Of a stretch of 64,000 bases of DNA, positions 15,803-23,937 are shown in pieces. This stretch comes from Acidobacteria bacterium SCN 69-37 (GTDB lineage Bacteria > Acidobacteriota > Vicinamibacteria > Vicinamibacterales > SCN-69-37): the NCBI GenBank assembly GCA_001724025.1, contig MEDJ01000002.1, forward strand, positions 1 to 64,000, given 5' to 3'. The position numbers were made by a program, and so were the translations under genes. Every line of letters starts with the position of its first letter. The first letter of the stretch is position 1. Under the pieces are notes generated by a model, which saw nothing but the letters and a program-made list of their open reading frames with translations, was not told the DNA's origin and did no database searches.

Positions 15803-16762
15803 ATGCGACACCTGATGCTCGTGACAGGGTTCGTGGCCATGGTGGCCTCGCTGCCGGTTGTGGCCGTGCAGCCGGCGGTTCGCGTCGTGCGCGACATCCC
15901 GTACGCGAGTGCTGGCGACCGTGCGCTGGCGCTCGATCTGCACATGCCGGAGGGCGTGTCGAATCCACCGCTGGTCGTCTGGATCCACGGCGGCGCCTGG
16001 CGGCAGGGTTCGCGTGCGTCGGTCCGGCCCGAGTTCGCACAGCACGGCTTCGCCACCGCGAGCGTCGACTACCGACTGTCGACCGAGGCGCGGTTCCCGG
16101 CCATGGTCCACGACATCAAAGCCGCGATCCGCTTTCTGCGGGCGCGCGCGGGCGACTACGGGTATCGAGCCGATCGCATTGCCATCGCCGGGGACTCGGC
16201 AGGTGCGCACCTCGCCGCGCTCGTTGGTGTGACGAACGGCGTGGCGGATCTCGAGGGTGCGCTTGGCGACCACCGCGATCGATCGTCGGCCGTGCAGGCC
16301 ATCGTCGCGTATTACCCGGCCACGAACCTGGCGACGATCCTCGATCAGTCGACGCCCTTCGGCCTGGGGGTGCGCGTGCCGGCGCTGCAGCTGCTGCTCG
16401 GCGACCTGCCGGGTCGCGCGCCCGATCTGGCCCGGCTGGCCAGTCCAGTCAGCCACGTCGATGCCGGCGATCCGCCGCTGCTGATCTTCCACGGCGATCG
16501 GGATCCGCAGATGCCGATCGCCCAGTCGCACGAACTGGAGGACCGGTACGAGGCCGTCGGTCTCGAGGGGACGCTCGTGGTCGTGCACGACGCCGTGCAC
16601 GGGGGCGAGGCGTTCTACAGCGGCGCGCACCTCGCGCGCGCGATCGCGTTCCTGCAGCGGACAATTGGTGATCCGTCGCCACAGCCGGGGGCGCCGAGTG
16701 TCGGCGCGCGCGACGAGGCCGGCGCCGCACGGTTGGAACGACGCGCGGCGCTCCTACAATGA
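15803..16762 (+). CDS. Exported alpha/beta hydrolase (esterase, BD-FAE-like)
   Basis: A 319-residue secreted carboxylesterase-like enzyme. An N-terminal hydrophobic signal (MRHLMLVTGFVAMVASLPVVA) is followed by the oxyanion motif HGGAW, the nucleophile elbow GDSAGAHLAA, an acid in HGDRDPQMP and the catalytic His in HDAVHGGEAF. This order matches the bifunctional feruloyl/acetyl-xylan esterase-type families. GGAGATCG precedes the ATG at good spacing. With the CE15-like enzyme downstream it suggests degradation of substituted plant polysaccharides, though the exact ester cannot be told from sequence. Confidence 0.88.
   Translation: MRHLMLVTGFVAMVASLPVVAVQPAVRVVRDIPYASAGDRALALDLHMPEGVSNPPLVVWIHGGAWRQGSRASVRPEFAQHGFATASVDYRLSTEARFPAMVHDIKAAIRFLRARAGDYGYRADRIAIAGDSAGAHLAALVGVTNGVADLEGALGDHRDRSSAVQAIVAYYPATNLATILDQSTPFGLGVRVPALQLLLGDLPGRAPDLARLASPVSHVDAGDPPLLIFHGDRDPQMPIAQSHELEDRYEAVGLEGTLVVVHDAVHGGEAFYSGAHLARAIAFLQRTIGDPSPQPGAPSVGARDEAGAARLERRAALLQ
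16733..16760 (+). promoter_or_regulatory. Candidate sigma70-type promoter for a leaderless gene
   Basis: TTGGAA (16733-16738), a 16-bp spacer, and TACAAT (16755-16760). The ATG of the next gene is at 16766, so the expected start of transcription falls on the start codon. It overlaps the 3' end of the esterase gene. Confidence 0.5.
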
Positions 16763-16765
16763 CGT

Positions 16766-17023
16766 ATGGCCAGAGGATGGGAGAGCAAGGCCGTCGACGA
16801 TCAGATCGCCGACGCTGACGCGCGGGCGTCGACGCCCGTGCGGCCGGCGCTGACGCCAGCCGAGCGCGAGCGGGCACAGCGCCGCGAGACGCTGCAGCTC
16901 AATCGTGCGCGGACGCTCCAGACGCTGCAGGTGGCGTGCAACCGTCGGCATCGCGCGCTGCTCGAGGAGACGATCGCGGCGCTCGATCGGGAGCTGGTCG
17001 TGCTCGACGAGGATCGGTCATGA
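16766..17023 (+). CDS. Small charged helical protein (85 residues)
   Basis: An 85-residue protein with no signal or membrane helix, rich in Arg, Ala and Glu. The C-terminal half (ALTPAERERAQRRETLQLNR, then a second helix ending ALDRELVVLDEDRS) is predicted to be two long helices and probably a coiled coil. The family is not recognised. No ribosome-binding site is seen; a -10-like TACAAT ends five bases before the ATG, which suggests a leaderless message. Its stop overlaps an ATG of the downstream CE15-like frame (ATGA at 17020), so the two may be cotranscribed. Confidence 0.6.
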   Translation: MARGWESKAVDDQIADADARASTPVRPALTPAERERAQRRETLQLNRARTLQTLQVACNRRHRALLEETIAALDRELVVLDEDRS

Positions 17024-17034
17024 GGGGAACGCGC

Positions 17035-18291
17035 ATGCGGACAGTTGGCGTCGGTGTGGTGATTGTCCTAGCGTTGGCTGTGATGCGGCCGGCAGGACAG
17101 GGCACGGGATGGGTCGCCAACCCGGACGTCGTGGCCAGGACGGCCGCGCAGGCGCAGCCGGGAATCAACTATGACGAGGCGCGTGTCAGGCAGTACACGC
17201 TGCCGGATCCGCTGACGACGGGCGGCGGCGCGGTGACGAGTCGCGAGGCGTGGCCAGCGCGGCGTGCGGAGATTCTGGAGCTGTTCAGGCAGCACGTCTA
17301 CGGTCACCGGCCCGGTGCTCCCGATCGTCTCCGCTTCGACGTGCTCGAACGGCAGCCGCGGGCGCTCGGCGGCGCGGCGACGCTCGAGCGCGTGGCCATC
17401 ATCAGCGAGCACCAGCGTCGCGAGCACCGGTTCGAGATGGTGCTGTTCCTGCCGAACGCGCGGACTGGCGCGGTACCGGTCTTTCTGTTGCTGAACAACA
17501 GGCCCGCCACCAATACCGATCCCACGCGCGCCACGCGGTCGCCGTTCTGGCCGGCCGAGGAGATGATTGCGCGCGGATACGGTATTGCCGCGATCCAGGT
17601 CGGCGAGCTTGCGCCCGACGATCCCGCGCGGTTCATCGATGGCGTCATCCGGCTGTTCGAAGGCGAGGCGGCCGGGACGCGGGCCGGCGACGCGTGGGGC
17701 GCGCTGGCCGCGTGGGGCTGGGGGGCGAGCCGCGCACTCGACTATCTGGTGACGAATCCGCGGATCGATGCGTCGCGGGTGGCGGTCGTCGGGCACTCGC
17801 GCGGCGGCAAGGCCGCGCTCTGGGCCGGGGCCGAGGACGAGCGGTTCGCGCTCGTCGTGTCGAACGATTCGGGCGAGGGCGGCGCGGCCATCGCCAGGCG
17901 CAACTTCGGTGAGACCACGACCAGGCTGAACACGACGTTCCCTCACTGGTTCGCGACGAACTATCGGCAGTACAACGATCGCGAGACCTCGATGCCCGTC
18001 GATCAGCACATGCTGCTGGCGCTCATCGCGCCGCGCGCGCTGTACGTGGCGAGCGCGGACGAGGATTTGTGGGCCGATCAACGTGGCGAGTTTCTCGCCC
18101 TGGCGCACAGTTCACCGGTCTACGCGTTGTTCGGCGAACCGGTAATCGCGGCGACGACGATGCCGCCTGTCGATACGCCGATGATCGTCGGCCGCCGCGG
18201 GTATCACATCCGCACGGGCGGTCACGATCTCACGACGTACGACTGGGCGCAGTTTGCGACCCTGGCCGATCGCCTGGGCTGGGGCCGGTAG
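17035..18291 (+). CDS. Exported glucuronoyl esterase-like enzyme (CE15-type)
   Basis: A 418-residue exported hydrolase. ATG 17035 has AGGGGA seven bases ahead and begins a signal peptide (MRTVGVGVVIVLALAVM); an ATG at 17020 overlapping the previous stop is the alternative. The catalytic core has the nucleophile motif VGHSRGGKAAL, then SNDSGEGGAA, FPHWF, and a late TGGHDLT histidine. This is the CE15 layout, in which the enzyme cleaves ester bonds between lignin alcohols and glucuronoxylan. Length fits bacterial CE15. Together with GH28 and tannase-like genes it points to plant cell-wall degradation. Confidence 0.85.
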   Translation: MRTVGVGVVIVLALAVMRPAGQGTGWVANPDVVARTAAQAQPGINYDEARVRQYTLPDPLTTGGGAVTSREAWPARRAEILELFRQHVYGHRPGAPDRLRFDVLERQPRALGGAATLERVAIISEHQRREHRFEMVLFLPNARTGAVPVFLLLNNRPATNTDPTRATRSPFWPAEEMIARGYGIAAIQVGELAPDDPARFIDGVIRLFEGEAAGTRAGDAWGALAAWGWGASRALDYLVTNPRIDASRVAVVGHSRGGKAALWAGAEDERFALVVSNDSGEGGAAIARRNFGETTTRLNTTFPHWFATNYRQYNDRETSMPVDQHMLLALIAPRALYVASADEDLWADQRGEFLALAHSSPVYALFGEPVIAATTMPPVDTPMIVGRRGYHIRTGGHDLTTYDWAQFATLADRLGWGR

Positions 18292-18442
18292 CCGGCAACG
18301 CGCGAAGCGGAATCTCGGAGGCCGTAGGGGCCGACCCCCGTGTCGGCCCACGGACGATGCACGGCCGCGGCGGCCCCGCCGCCGGCCGCCGCCGAGCCGC
18401 CCGCCACCCCGGCCGAGCCGCCGCGTGGCCCGCCGCCAATCC
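18292..18442. other. GC-rich gap downstream of the helicase
   Basis: An extremely GC-rich 151 bp between convergent genes, with two direct copies of GCCGAGCCGCC and several overlapping short inverted repeats. In another minus-strand frame it would extend the helicase with a glycine-rich tail (IGGGPRGGSAG). No separate gene is seen. Confidence 0.4.
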
Positions 18443-20140
18443 CTACGCCCTGTCGCGACGGACCTGGACCTTCTGTCCGCGAATCTTCGTGTGCTTCAGC
18501 GCCGCGATGATCCGGCTTGCGAGTTCGGCGTCGACCTGTACCAGGGAAAAGCCGTCGGTGATCTTGATGGCGCCCACCGCGCTCTTGTCGACGTCGGCCT
18601 CGCCGGCAATCGCGCCCACGAGATCGCCAGGGCCGATCCCCGTCCGCTTGCCGGCGCCGACCCACAGCGTGACCCACGCCGTGTCGTCTGGATCGGCTGT
18701 GCGTCGTGCGCGGGATGCCGAGCGTTCGCGCGTGGGCTTCTCCCCGCGCGCGCGTGTGTCGCGCGTCTCGCCGGGCGCCGGCACGTGCGTCGCGGCGAGC
18801 GCCGACGTGGTCTCGGCCTCGTGCACCATCTTCACGGCCGCCGCCGCGATGTCGATCACATCGAAGTCCTGGGCAAGCGCCAGCACGACGTCGCGCATGC
18901 GATCGAGGCCGCCCTGTTCGAGGATCTCGCGGACGCGTGCGTGCGTACTCTCGAGCCGGCGTGCCTCGAGGTCGGCCACCGTCGGCAGCGGCTGGATGTC
19001 GATCTTCTGCTTCGTCAGGGTCTGGATGTTGCGCAGGAACCGGTGCTCGCGCGGTTCGGCGAGCGAGATCGCCAGGCCCTCCCGTCCCGCGCGGCCCGTC
19101 CGGCCGATGCGGTGGACGTAGACCTCCGGCGCGGACGGCACATCCAGGTTGATCACGTGCGAGACGTGATCGATGTCGAGTCCGCGGGCGGCCACGTCCG
19201 TGGCGACGAGGACGTCGGCCTGCTCGCTCCGGAATAGCTGCATCACCCGGTCGCGCTGTCGCTGTTCCATGCCGCCGTGCAGTGCCTGTGCGCTGTACCC
19301 GTGGGCCGTGAGCGTGTCGGTGGCTTCGTCGACCTCGACCCGGGTCCGGCAGAAGACGATGGCGGATTTCGGCGCCTCGAAGTCGAGGACGCGGCCGAGC
19401 GCGGCCAGCTTGTGTTCGCGCGCCACGAAATAGGCGGTCTGCCGCACGCGCGGCAGCTTGCCGGCCGCGCGCTTCTCGCGCCCGATCGTGATCCGCTGCG
19501 GATCGCGGAGATGCCGCGCGGCCACGGCCAGGATGCGCGGGGCCATCGTGGCGGCAAACAGCGCCGTCTGCCGCGTCGTCGGCGTGGCTTCCAGGATGGC
19601 GTCGAGATCGTCGGCAAAGCCCATGTCGAGCATCTCGTCGGCTTCGTCGAGCACGAGCATCTCGAGGTCGCCCAGTTCGAGCGTCTGGCGGCGCAGGTGA
19701 TCCAGCGCGCGTCCGGGCGTCGCGACGATGATGGCGGCGCCGCGGCGGAGGGCGCGAATCTGCTGTTCCATTGACGCACCGCCGTAGAGCGGCACCACGG
19801 GCAGGTTCGAGCCCTTCGCATACTTGTGTACGGCCTCGGCCACCTGCATGGCCAGCTCGCGCGTGGGGACGAGAATCAGGCCGCGTGCCCGGCCCGACGC
19901 GGGGCGAGGCCCGTTGGTGGCGAGTCTGTGAATCAGCGGCAGGGCAAAAGCGGCCGTCTTGCCGGTTCCGGTCCCGGCCTGACCGACCAGGTCGTGACCA
20001 GCCAGCAGGACCGGAATGGCCGCTCGCTGGATGGGCGTGGCCTCTTCGTATCCGAGTGCGGTGACGGCGCTGACGAGCGCCGGCGTGAGGCCGAGTGTGT
20101 CGAAACCAGTGGCCGGGGTATCCTGCGGGGGCGTTTCCAT
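18443..20140 (-). CDS. DEAD-box RNA helicase (CsdA/DbpA-type)
   Basis: A 565-residue ATP-dependent RNA helicase. Helicase core motifs in order: the Q-motif region ATPIQRAAIPVLL, Walker A GTGTGKT, PTRELA, TPGR, DEADE, AATMAP (SAT equivalent), and the C-lobe HRIGRTGRAG. After about residue 480 comes a DbpA/CsdA-type RNA-binding domain (VTLWVGAGKRTGIGPGDLVG, then KIRGQKVQVRRDRA). The family acts in ribosome assembly and cold adaptation. The frame extends 63 codons upstream of ATG 20140 but crosses the dispersed hairpin repeat there, so those residues are not coding. The start METPPQD gives the expected length. Confidence 0.93.
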   Translation of the reverse strand: METPPQDTPATGFDTLGLTPALVSAVTALGYEEATPIQRAAIPVLLAGHDLVGQAGTGTGKTAAFALPLIHRLATNGPRPASGRARGLILVPTRELAMQVAEAVHKYAKGSNLPVVPLYGGASMEQQIRALRRGAAIIVATPGRALDHLRRQTLELGDLEMLVLDEADEMLDMGFADDLDAILEATPTTRQTALFAATMAPRILAVAARHLRDPQRITIGREKRAAGKLPRVRQTAYFVAREHKLAALGRVLDFEAPKSAIVFCRTRVEVDEATDTLTAHGYSAQALHGGMEQRQRDRVMQLFRSEQADVLVATDVAARGLDIDHVSHVINLDVPSAPEVYVHRIGRTGRAGREGLAISLAEPREHRFLRNIQTLTKQKIDIQPLPTVADLEARRLESTHARVREILEQGGLDRMRDVVLALAQDFDVIDIAAAAVKMVHEAETTSALAATHVPAPGETRDTRARGEKPTRERSASRARRTADPDDTAWVTLWVGAGKRTGIGPGDLVGAIAGEADVDKSAVGAIKITDGFSLVQVDAELASRIIAALKHTKIRGQKVQVRRDRA

Positions 20141-20213
20141 CCTGACGAGAGTAACAGGAGGCGGGGAGGCCGCAGGCGGGAAGGAGGCTGGGAGGCCACG
20201 AGGCGACGACGGT

Positions 20214-20246
20214 CTTCGGAGCCCCGGGGCTTCAGCCCCGGGGGAC
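20214..20246. repeat. Dispersed hairpin repeat, copy A
   Basis: A CTTCGGA flank is followed by a perfect hairpin: arms GCCCCGGGGCT and AGCCCCGGGG with TC in the turn (20221-20243). Compared with the copies at 23897 and 45616, one stem base pair differs on both sides, so pairing is kept. It lies in the gap between the divergent helicase and SDR genes. Confidence 0.75.
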
Positions 20247-20307
20247 GGGTCGCGCGAGGCGCACAAAGTAAGGCCTCGAGACGACGACATCGGGAGGTGT
20301 GGGCGAC

Positions 20308-21060
20308 ATGGCAGCAGGGCGAGTGGCAATCGTCACCGGCGCGGGCAGTGGGATTGGCAGGGCCGTGGCCCTCGGCATGGCGCACGACGGCTATCGCGTA
20401 GTACTGGCCGGTCGTCGGGCCGAGGCGCTCGAGGAGACCGCCCGTCGTGCCGGCACCCCCGACAGCACGCTCGTCGTCCCGACGGACGTCACGGACCCCG
20501 AGGCCGTGCGGCGGCTGTTCGATGGCGCCGTGGATCGATTCGGCCGCGTGGACGTGCTCTTCAACAATGCCGGCGTGTCGGCGCCGGGCGTGCCGCTCGA
20601 GACGCTGACGGTCGCGCAGTGGCAGGCGGTGGTGGCCACCAACCTCACGGGTCCGTTCCTCTGCACGCAGCAGGCGTTCCGCGTGATGAAGGCGCAGACC
20701 CCGCGCGGCGGCCGCATCATCAACAACGGATCGATTTCCGCGACGTCGCCGCGGCCGAACTCGGCGCCCTACACGGCGACGAAGCACGCCATCACCGGCC
20801 TGACGAAGTCGACGTCGCTCGACGGCCGGCCGCACGACATCGCGTGCGGCCAGATCGACATCGGCAACGCCGCCACCGAGATGGCGGCGCCGATGGCGCG
20901 CGGCGTGCCGCAGGCTAACGGGAGCGTGGCCGTCGAACCGCTGCTGGCCATCGATCACGTGGTGCAGGGCGTGCTGTACATGGCCGGGCTCCCCCTGGCC
21001 GCCAACGTCCAGTTCCTGACCGTGATGGCGACGACGATGCCGTTCATCGGGCGGGGATGA
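20308..21060 (+). CDS. Classical SDR family oxidoreductase
   Basis: A 250-residue NAD(P)-dependent short-chain dehydrogenase with the complete family signature: [12 protein letters not shown] for the cofactor, NNAGVSAPG, the catalytic Ser in NGSISATSP and Y-TATK. GGGAGGTG nine bases upstream selects ATG 20308 over the in-frame GTG 20299. The C-terminus is short and lacks a diagnostic substrate loop, so the substrate is unknown. The closest neighbours on the same strand are a DoxX protein and an SGNH hydrolase, which give no clear pathway. Confidence 0.9.
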   Translation: MAAGRVAIVTGAGSGIGRAVALGMAHDGYRVVLAGRRAEALEETARRAGTPDSTLVVPTDVTDPEAVRRLFDGAVDRFGRVDVLFNNAGVSAPGVPLETLTVAQWQAVVATNLTGPFLCTQQAFRVMKAQTPRGGRIINNGSISATSPRPNSAPYTATKHAITGLTKSTSLDGRPHDIACGQIDIGNAATEMAAPMARGVPQANGSVAVEPLLAIDHVVQGVLYMAGLPLAANVQFLTVMATTMPFIGRG

Positions 21061-21105
21061 GCGACTTCATGTATTCTTCATTCCTCGAATGGCAGGGTGG
21101 CGCGC

Positions 21106-21507
21106 ATGAATGGTCCAATTCCTTCGTCCTGGTCGGGAACCCTCCGGAGCCTGGTCCGCATCGTGGCGGCCTTCAGCTTCATGACGCACGGTACGCAGAA
21201 GCTCTTCGGCTTTCCGAGCGTGGAGCCGAGAGCCGGTGTCGAACTCCTCAGCATGATGGGCGCAGCCGGTCTCATCGAGACGATCGGCGGGGCGCTGCTG
21301 ATTCTCGGCCTGTTCACGCGGCCGGTGGCGTTCCTCTGCGCAGGTCAGATGGCCGTGGCGTACTTCATGGTCCACGCCGGCCAGTCGTTCTGGCCGCTGC
21401 TCAACGGCGGTGAGGTCACGACCGTCTACTGTTTCCTGTTCCTGTATCTCGCGGCTGCCGGGGCCGGGCCCCTGAGCCTCGATGCGATGGTCCGCGGCAA
21501 GCGCTGA
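21106..21507 (+). CDS. DoxX family membrane protein
   Basis: A 133-residue four-span inner-membrane protein of the DoxX/DoxD group. It shows RIVAAFSFMTHGTQKLFGFP near the N-terminus, then GAAGLIETIGGALLILGLFT and FLCAGQMAVAYFMVH, in the family order. Functions in the family range from a terminal-oxidase subunit to redox-stress membrane complexes; none can be assigned here. ATG 21106 has AGGGTGG upstream and is preferred to GTG 21097. Confidence 0.85.
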   Translation: MNGPIPSSWSGTLRSLVRIVAAFSFMTHGTQKLFGFPSVEPRAGVELLSMMGAAGLIETIGGALLILGLFTRPVAFLCAGQMAVAYFMVHAGQSFWPLLNGGEVTTVYCFLFLYLAAAGAGPLSLDAMVRGKR

Positions 21508-21580
21508 TCGTCGCCTCACCGGGCTCCGATCCGCGTCGTCCCGGTCGGCGCCGATCGTTGGCGCGTGCGATGGAGGTTGG

Positions 21581-22300
21581 ATGTCCCGTTACCTGCTCCG
21601 TCTGTGTCTCGCCTGGTGCGTGGTCGTCGTGACGGCATCGTTTGCCGTCGCCCAGGACGCGGGAATCGACCTCGCACGCTACAAGGCCGAGATTGACGCG
21701 TTCCGTCAGTGGGACGCGAAGAACGCCGCGCCGGCCGATGCCGTGCTGTTCGTCGGCAGTTCGACGATCAGGCTGTGGAGCACGGCCGAGGCCTTCCCCT
21801 CGCTCCCGGTGATCAATCGCGGCTTCGGCGGATCGCAGATTCTCGAGGTCAACCATTACATTCAGGACGTCACCCTGAAGTACAAGCCAGCGGTCGTGGT
21901 CTTCTATGCGGGAGACAACGACATCAATGCCGGCCGGACGCCCGCGCAGGTCGAGGCCGACTATCGCGAGTTCGTGCAGCGGGTGCTCGCGGTCAGGGCC
22001 GACACGCGGGTCGTCTTCCTGGCCATCAAGCCGAGTCCCGCACGCTGGGACAAGTGGCCGGCCATGCGCGACGCGAACGATCGCGTACGGGCGCTGGGCG
22101 ATCGGATCAACGCCGAACGCGCGGGCGCACCGGCGCTCTTCTACGCGGACGTCGCGACGCCGATGCTGACGGCCGACGGACAGACGCAGGCCCATCTCTA
22201 CGCTGACGACGGGTTGCACCTGAGCGCGGCCGGGTACGCATCGTGGAACCGCGTGCTGGCGCCGCTGCTCGATCGCCTCGATCGCGTTCGCACGCGGTAG
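21581..22300 (+). CDS. Exported SGNH/GDSL-type hydrolase
   Basis: A 239-residue secreted esterase/lipase-like enzyme. The signal peptide (CLAWCVVVVTASFAVAQ) ends near residue 25. SGNH blocks are in order: FVGSSTIRLW (block I Ser, GSS in place of GDS), RGFGGSQ (block II Gly), AGDNDI (block III Asn) and DGLHLSAAGY (block V Asp-x-x-His). ATG 21581 has GGAGG upstream, and the 33 codons before it lack coding character. The natural ester substrate is unknown; the family includes acyl-, acetyl- and platelet-activating-factor acetylhydrolase-like enzymes. Confidence 0.88.
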   Translation: MSRYLLRLCLAWCVVVVTASFAVAQDAGIDLARYKAEIDAFRQWDAKNAAPADAVLFVGSSTIRLWSTAEAFPSLPVINRGFGGSQILEVNHYIQDVTLKYKPAVVVFYAGDNDINAGRTPAQVEADYREFVQRVLAVRADTRVVFLAIKPSPARWDKWPAMRDANDRVRALGDRINAERAGAPALFYADVATPMLTADGQTQAHLYADDGLHLSAAGYASWNRVLAPLLDRLDRVRTR

Positions 22301-22375
22301 GCTCCTGCCGCCCGCGTGACGGCCGCGTGCACCGGCCACGGCCCGTCTTCCTGTAGACTTTCCGCCACCCAGCCG

Positions 22376-23848
22376 ATGCCGACGTCGACGCCCGTCCCTG
22401 CCGCGCCCGCCGAAATCCGCAAGGTCATCGCCGCGTCCGCCGTCGGGACGATGATCGAGTGGTACGACTTCTACATCTTCGGCAGCCTCGCCACGATCAT
22501 CTCGCCGCTGTTCTACCCGTCGGGGAACGACACGCTGGCGCTCATCGCGTACCTGTCGACGTTTGCCGTCGGGTTCGTGGTGCGGCCGTTCGGCGCCCTG
22601 TTCTTCGGCCGCATCGGCGACCTGGTCGGGCGCAAGTACGCCTTTCTCGTCACGCTGCTGCTGATGGGCGCGTCGACCGTGGCGATCGGAGTCCTGCCGA
22701 CCTACGCGTCGATCGGCGTGGCGGCCCCGATCGCGCTGCTGGTGATCCGCGTGCTGCAGGGGCTGGCGCTCGGCGGGGAATACGGGGGCGCGGCCGTCTA
22801 CGTGGCCGAGCACGTGCCCGATCGGCAGCGCGGCTACTACACGAGCTTCATCCAGATCACGGCCACGCTCGGTCTGTTCGTCTCGCTCGCCGTCATCCTC
22901 GCCGTCCAGAACTCGATGTCGACCGAGGCGTTCCACGCCTGGGGATGGCGGCTGCCGTTCCTGATTTCGCTCGTCCTCGTCGGCGTGTCGTTCTACATCC
23001 GCATGCGGATGAAGGAATCGCCGATCTTCCAGCACGTCAAGTCGACGGGCATGACGTCGGCGTCACCGCTGCGGGAAGCGTTCACGCAGTGGCCGAACCT
23101 GAAGCGCGTGCTGATCTCGCTCTTCGGCGCCACGGCCGGCCAGGGCGTCATCTGGTACACGGGCCAGTTCTACGCGCTCTTCTATCTGCAGACGATTCTC
23201 AAGGTCCACGCGACGTCGGCCAACTACATCGTCGCCGCGGCACTGCTGCTGGGGATGCCGCTGTTCGTGGTATTCGGCGCGCTGTCGGATCGGATCGGCC
23301 GCAAGCGCATCATGATGGCCGGCTGCCTGCTCGCGGCCCTGTCGTATCTGCCCATCTATCACGCCATGCAGCAGGCGGCCGGCTCGAACGTCGTCACGGC
23401 CATCTCGCAGCGCAATCCCGTGACGGGCGCCATCGCCCTCACGCCGCAGACGCTCGTCGATGGTGAGCTGCGGCCTGCGGCCGAGGTCCTGCCGTACGAG
23501 GGGATCGGGGCTTTGGTGACCAGTCCCACGGCCTGGAAGTTGACGCTGCTCATCTTCCTCCAGTTGATCTTCGTGACGATGGTCTACGGGCCGATTGCGG
23601 CGTACCTGGTTGAGGCGTTCCCGGCGAAGATCCGGTACACGGCACTGTCGCTGCCGTACCACATCGGCAACGGCGTCTTCGGCGGCCTGCTGCCGCTCAT
23701 CGGCCTGTCGATCATCGCGCAGACCGGCAGTATCTACGCCGGGCTGTACTACCCGATCGCCATCGCGGCCGTGACCTTCGTCGTCGGATCGCTGCTGCTG
23801 CGCGAGACGCACGCCGAGCGGATCTGGAACAACATCGAAGGGAAGTAG
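22376..23848 (+). CDS. MFS metabolite:H+ symporter (MHS family)
   Basis: A 490-residue major-facilitator transporter with about twelve membrane helices. The opening AASAVGTMIEWYDFYIFGSLA and the A-loop motif GRIGDLVGRKYAF are hallmarks of the MHS subfamily (ProP, ShiA, KgtP, citrate carriers), which imports organic acids or osmolytes with protons. A second motif, GALSDRIGRKRIMM, lies between helices 8 and 9. An insertion after helix 9 (about residues 340-385) is longer than in ProP, as in many uncharacterised members. The substrate is unknown. A TAGACT -10-like hexamer lies about 17 bp before the start and no SD is seen. Confidence 0.9.
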   Translation: MPTSTPVPAAPAEIRKVIAASAVGTMIEWYDFYIFGSLATIISPLFYPSGNDTLALIAYLSTFAVGFVVRPFGALFFGRIGDLVGRKYAFLVTLLLMGASTVAIGVLPTYASIGVAAPIALLVIRVLQGLALGGEYGGAAVYVAEHVPDRQRGYYTSFIQITATLGLFVSLAVILAVQNSMSTEAFHAWGWRLPFLISLVLVGVSFYIRMRMKESPIFQHVKSTGMTSASPLREAFTQWPNLKRVLISLFGATAGQGVIWYTGQFYALFYLQTILKVHATSANYIVAAALLLGMPLFVVFGALSDRIGRKRIMMAGCLLAALSYLPIYHAMQQAAGSNVVTAISQRNPVTGAIALTPQTLVDGELRPAAEVLPYEGIGALVTSPTAWKLTLLIFLQLIFVTMVYGPIAAYLVEAFPAKIRYTALSLPYHIGNGVFGGLLPLIGLSIIAQTGSIYAGLYYPIAIAAVTFVVGSLLLRETHAERIWNNIEGK

Positions 23849-23861
23849 GTCTGTCCTGTTC

Positions 23862-23937
23862 CCCCTGGGGTTGAACCCCCAGGGCCCCGGGCGGTTCGGA
23901 GCCCCGAGGCTTCAGCCTCGAGGAGACGCGTCTCCTC
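23862..23937. repeat. Dispersed hairpin repeat, copy B, with two further palindromes
   Basis: Three structures are packed between convergent MFS and M16 genes. The first is a hairpin with arms near CCCTGGGGTT and AACCCCCAGGG (23863-23884). The second is the repeat core GGAGCCCCGAGGCTTCAGCC plus TCGAGG (23898-23923). The third is the perfect 18-bp palindrome GAGGAGACGCGTCTCCTC (23920-23937), which touches the M16 stop codon. No T-tract follows, so a bidirectional terminator role is possible but unproven. Confidence 0.7.

Noticed and set aside
18292-18442. GC-rich gap as a structured ncRNA
   Set aside because: Base composition alone makes many stems possible; no promoter or covariation evidence supports an RNA gene.
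20141-20329. 63-residue N-terminal extension of the DEAD-box helicase
   Set aside because: It would encode the palindromic repeat and precedes the normal helicase start; the residues are Pro/Ser-rich and non-conserved in appearance.
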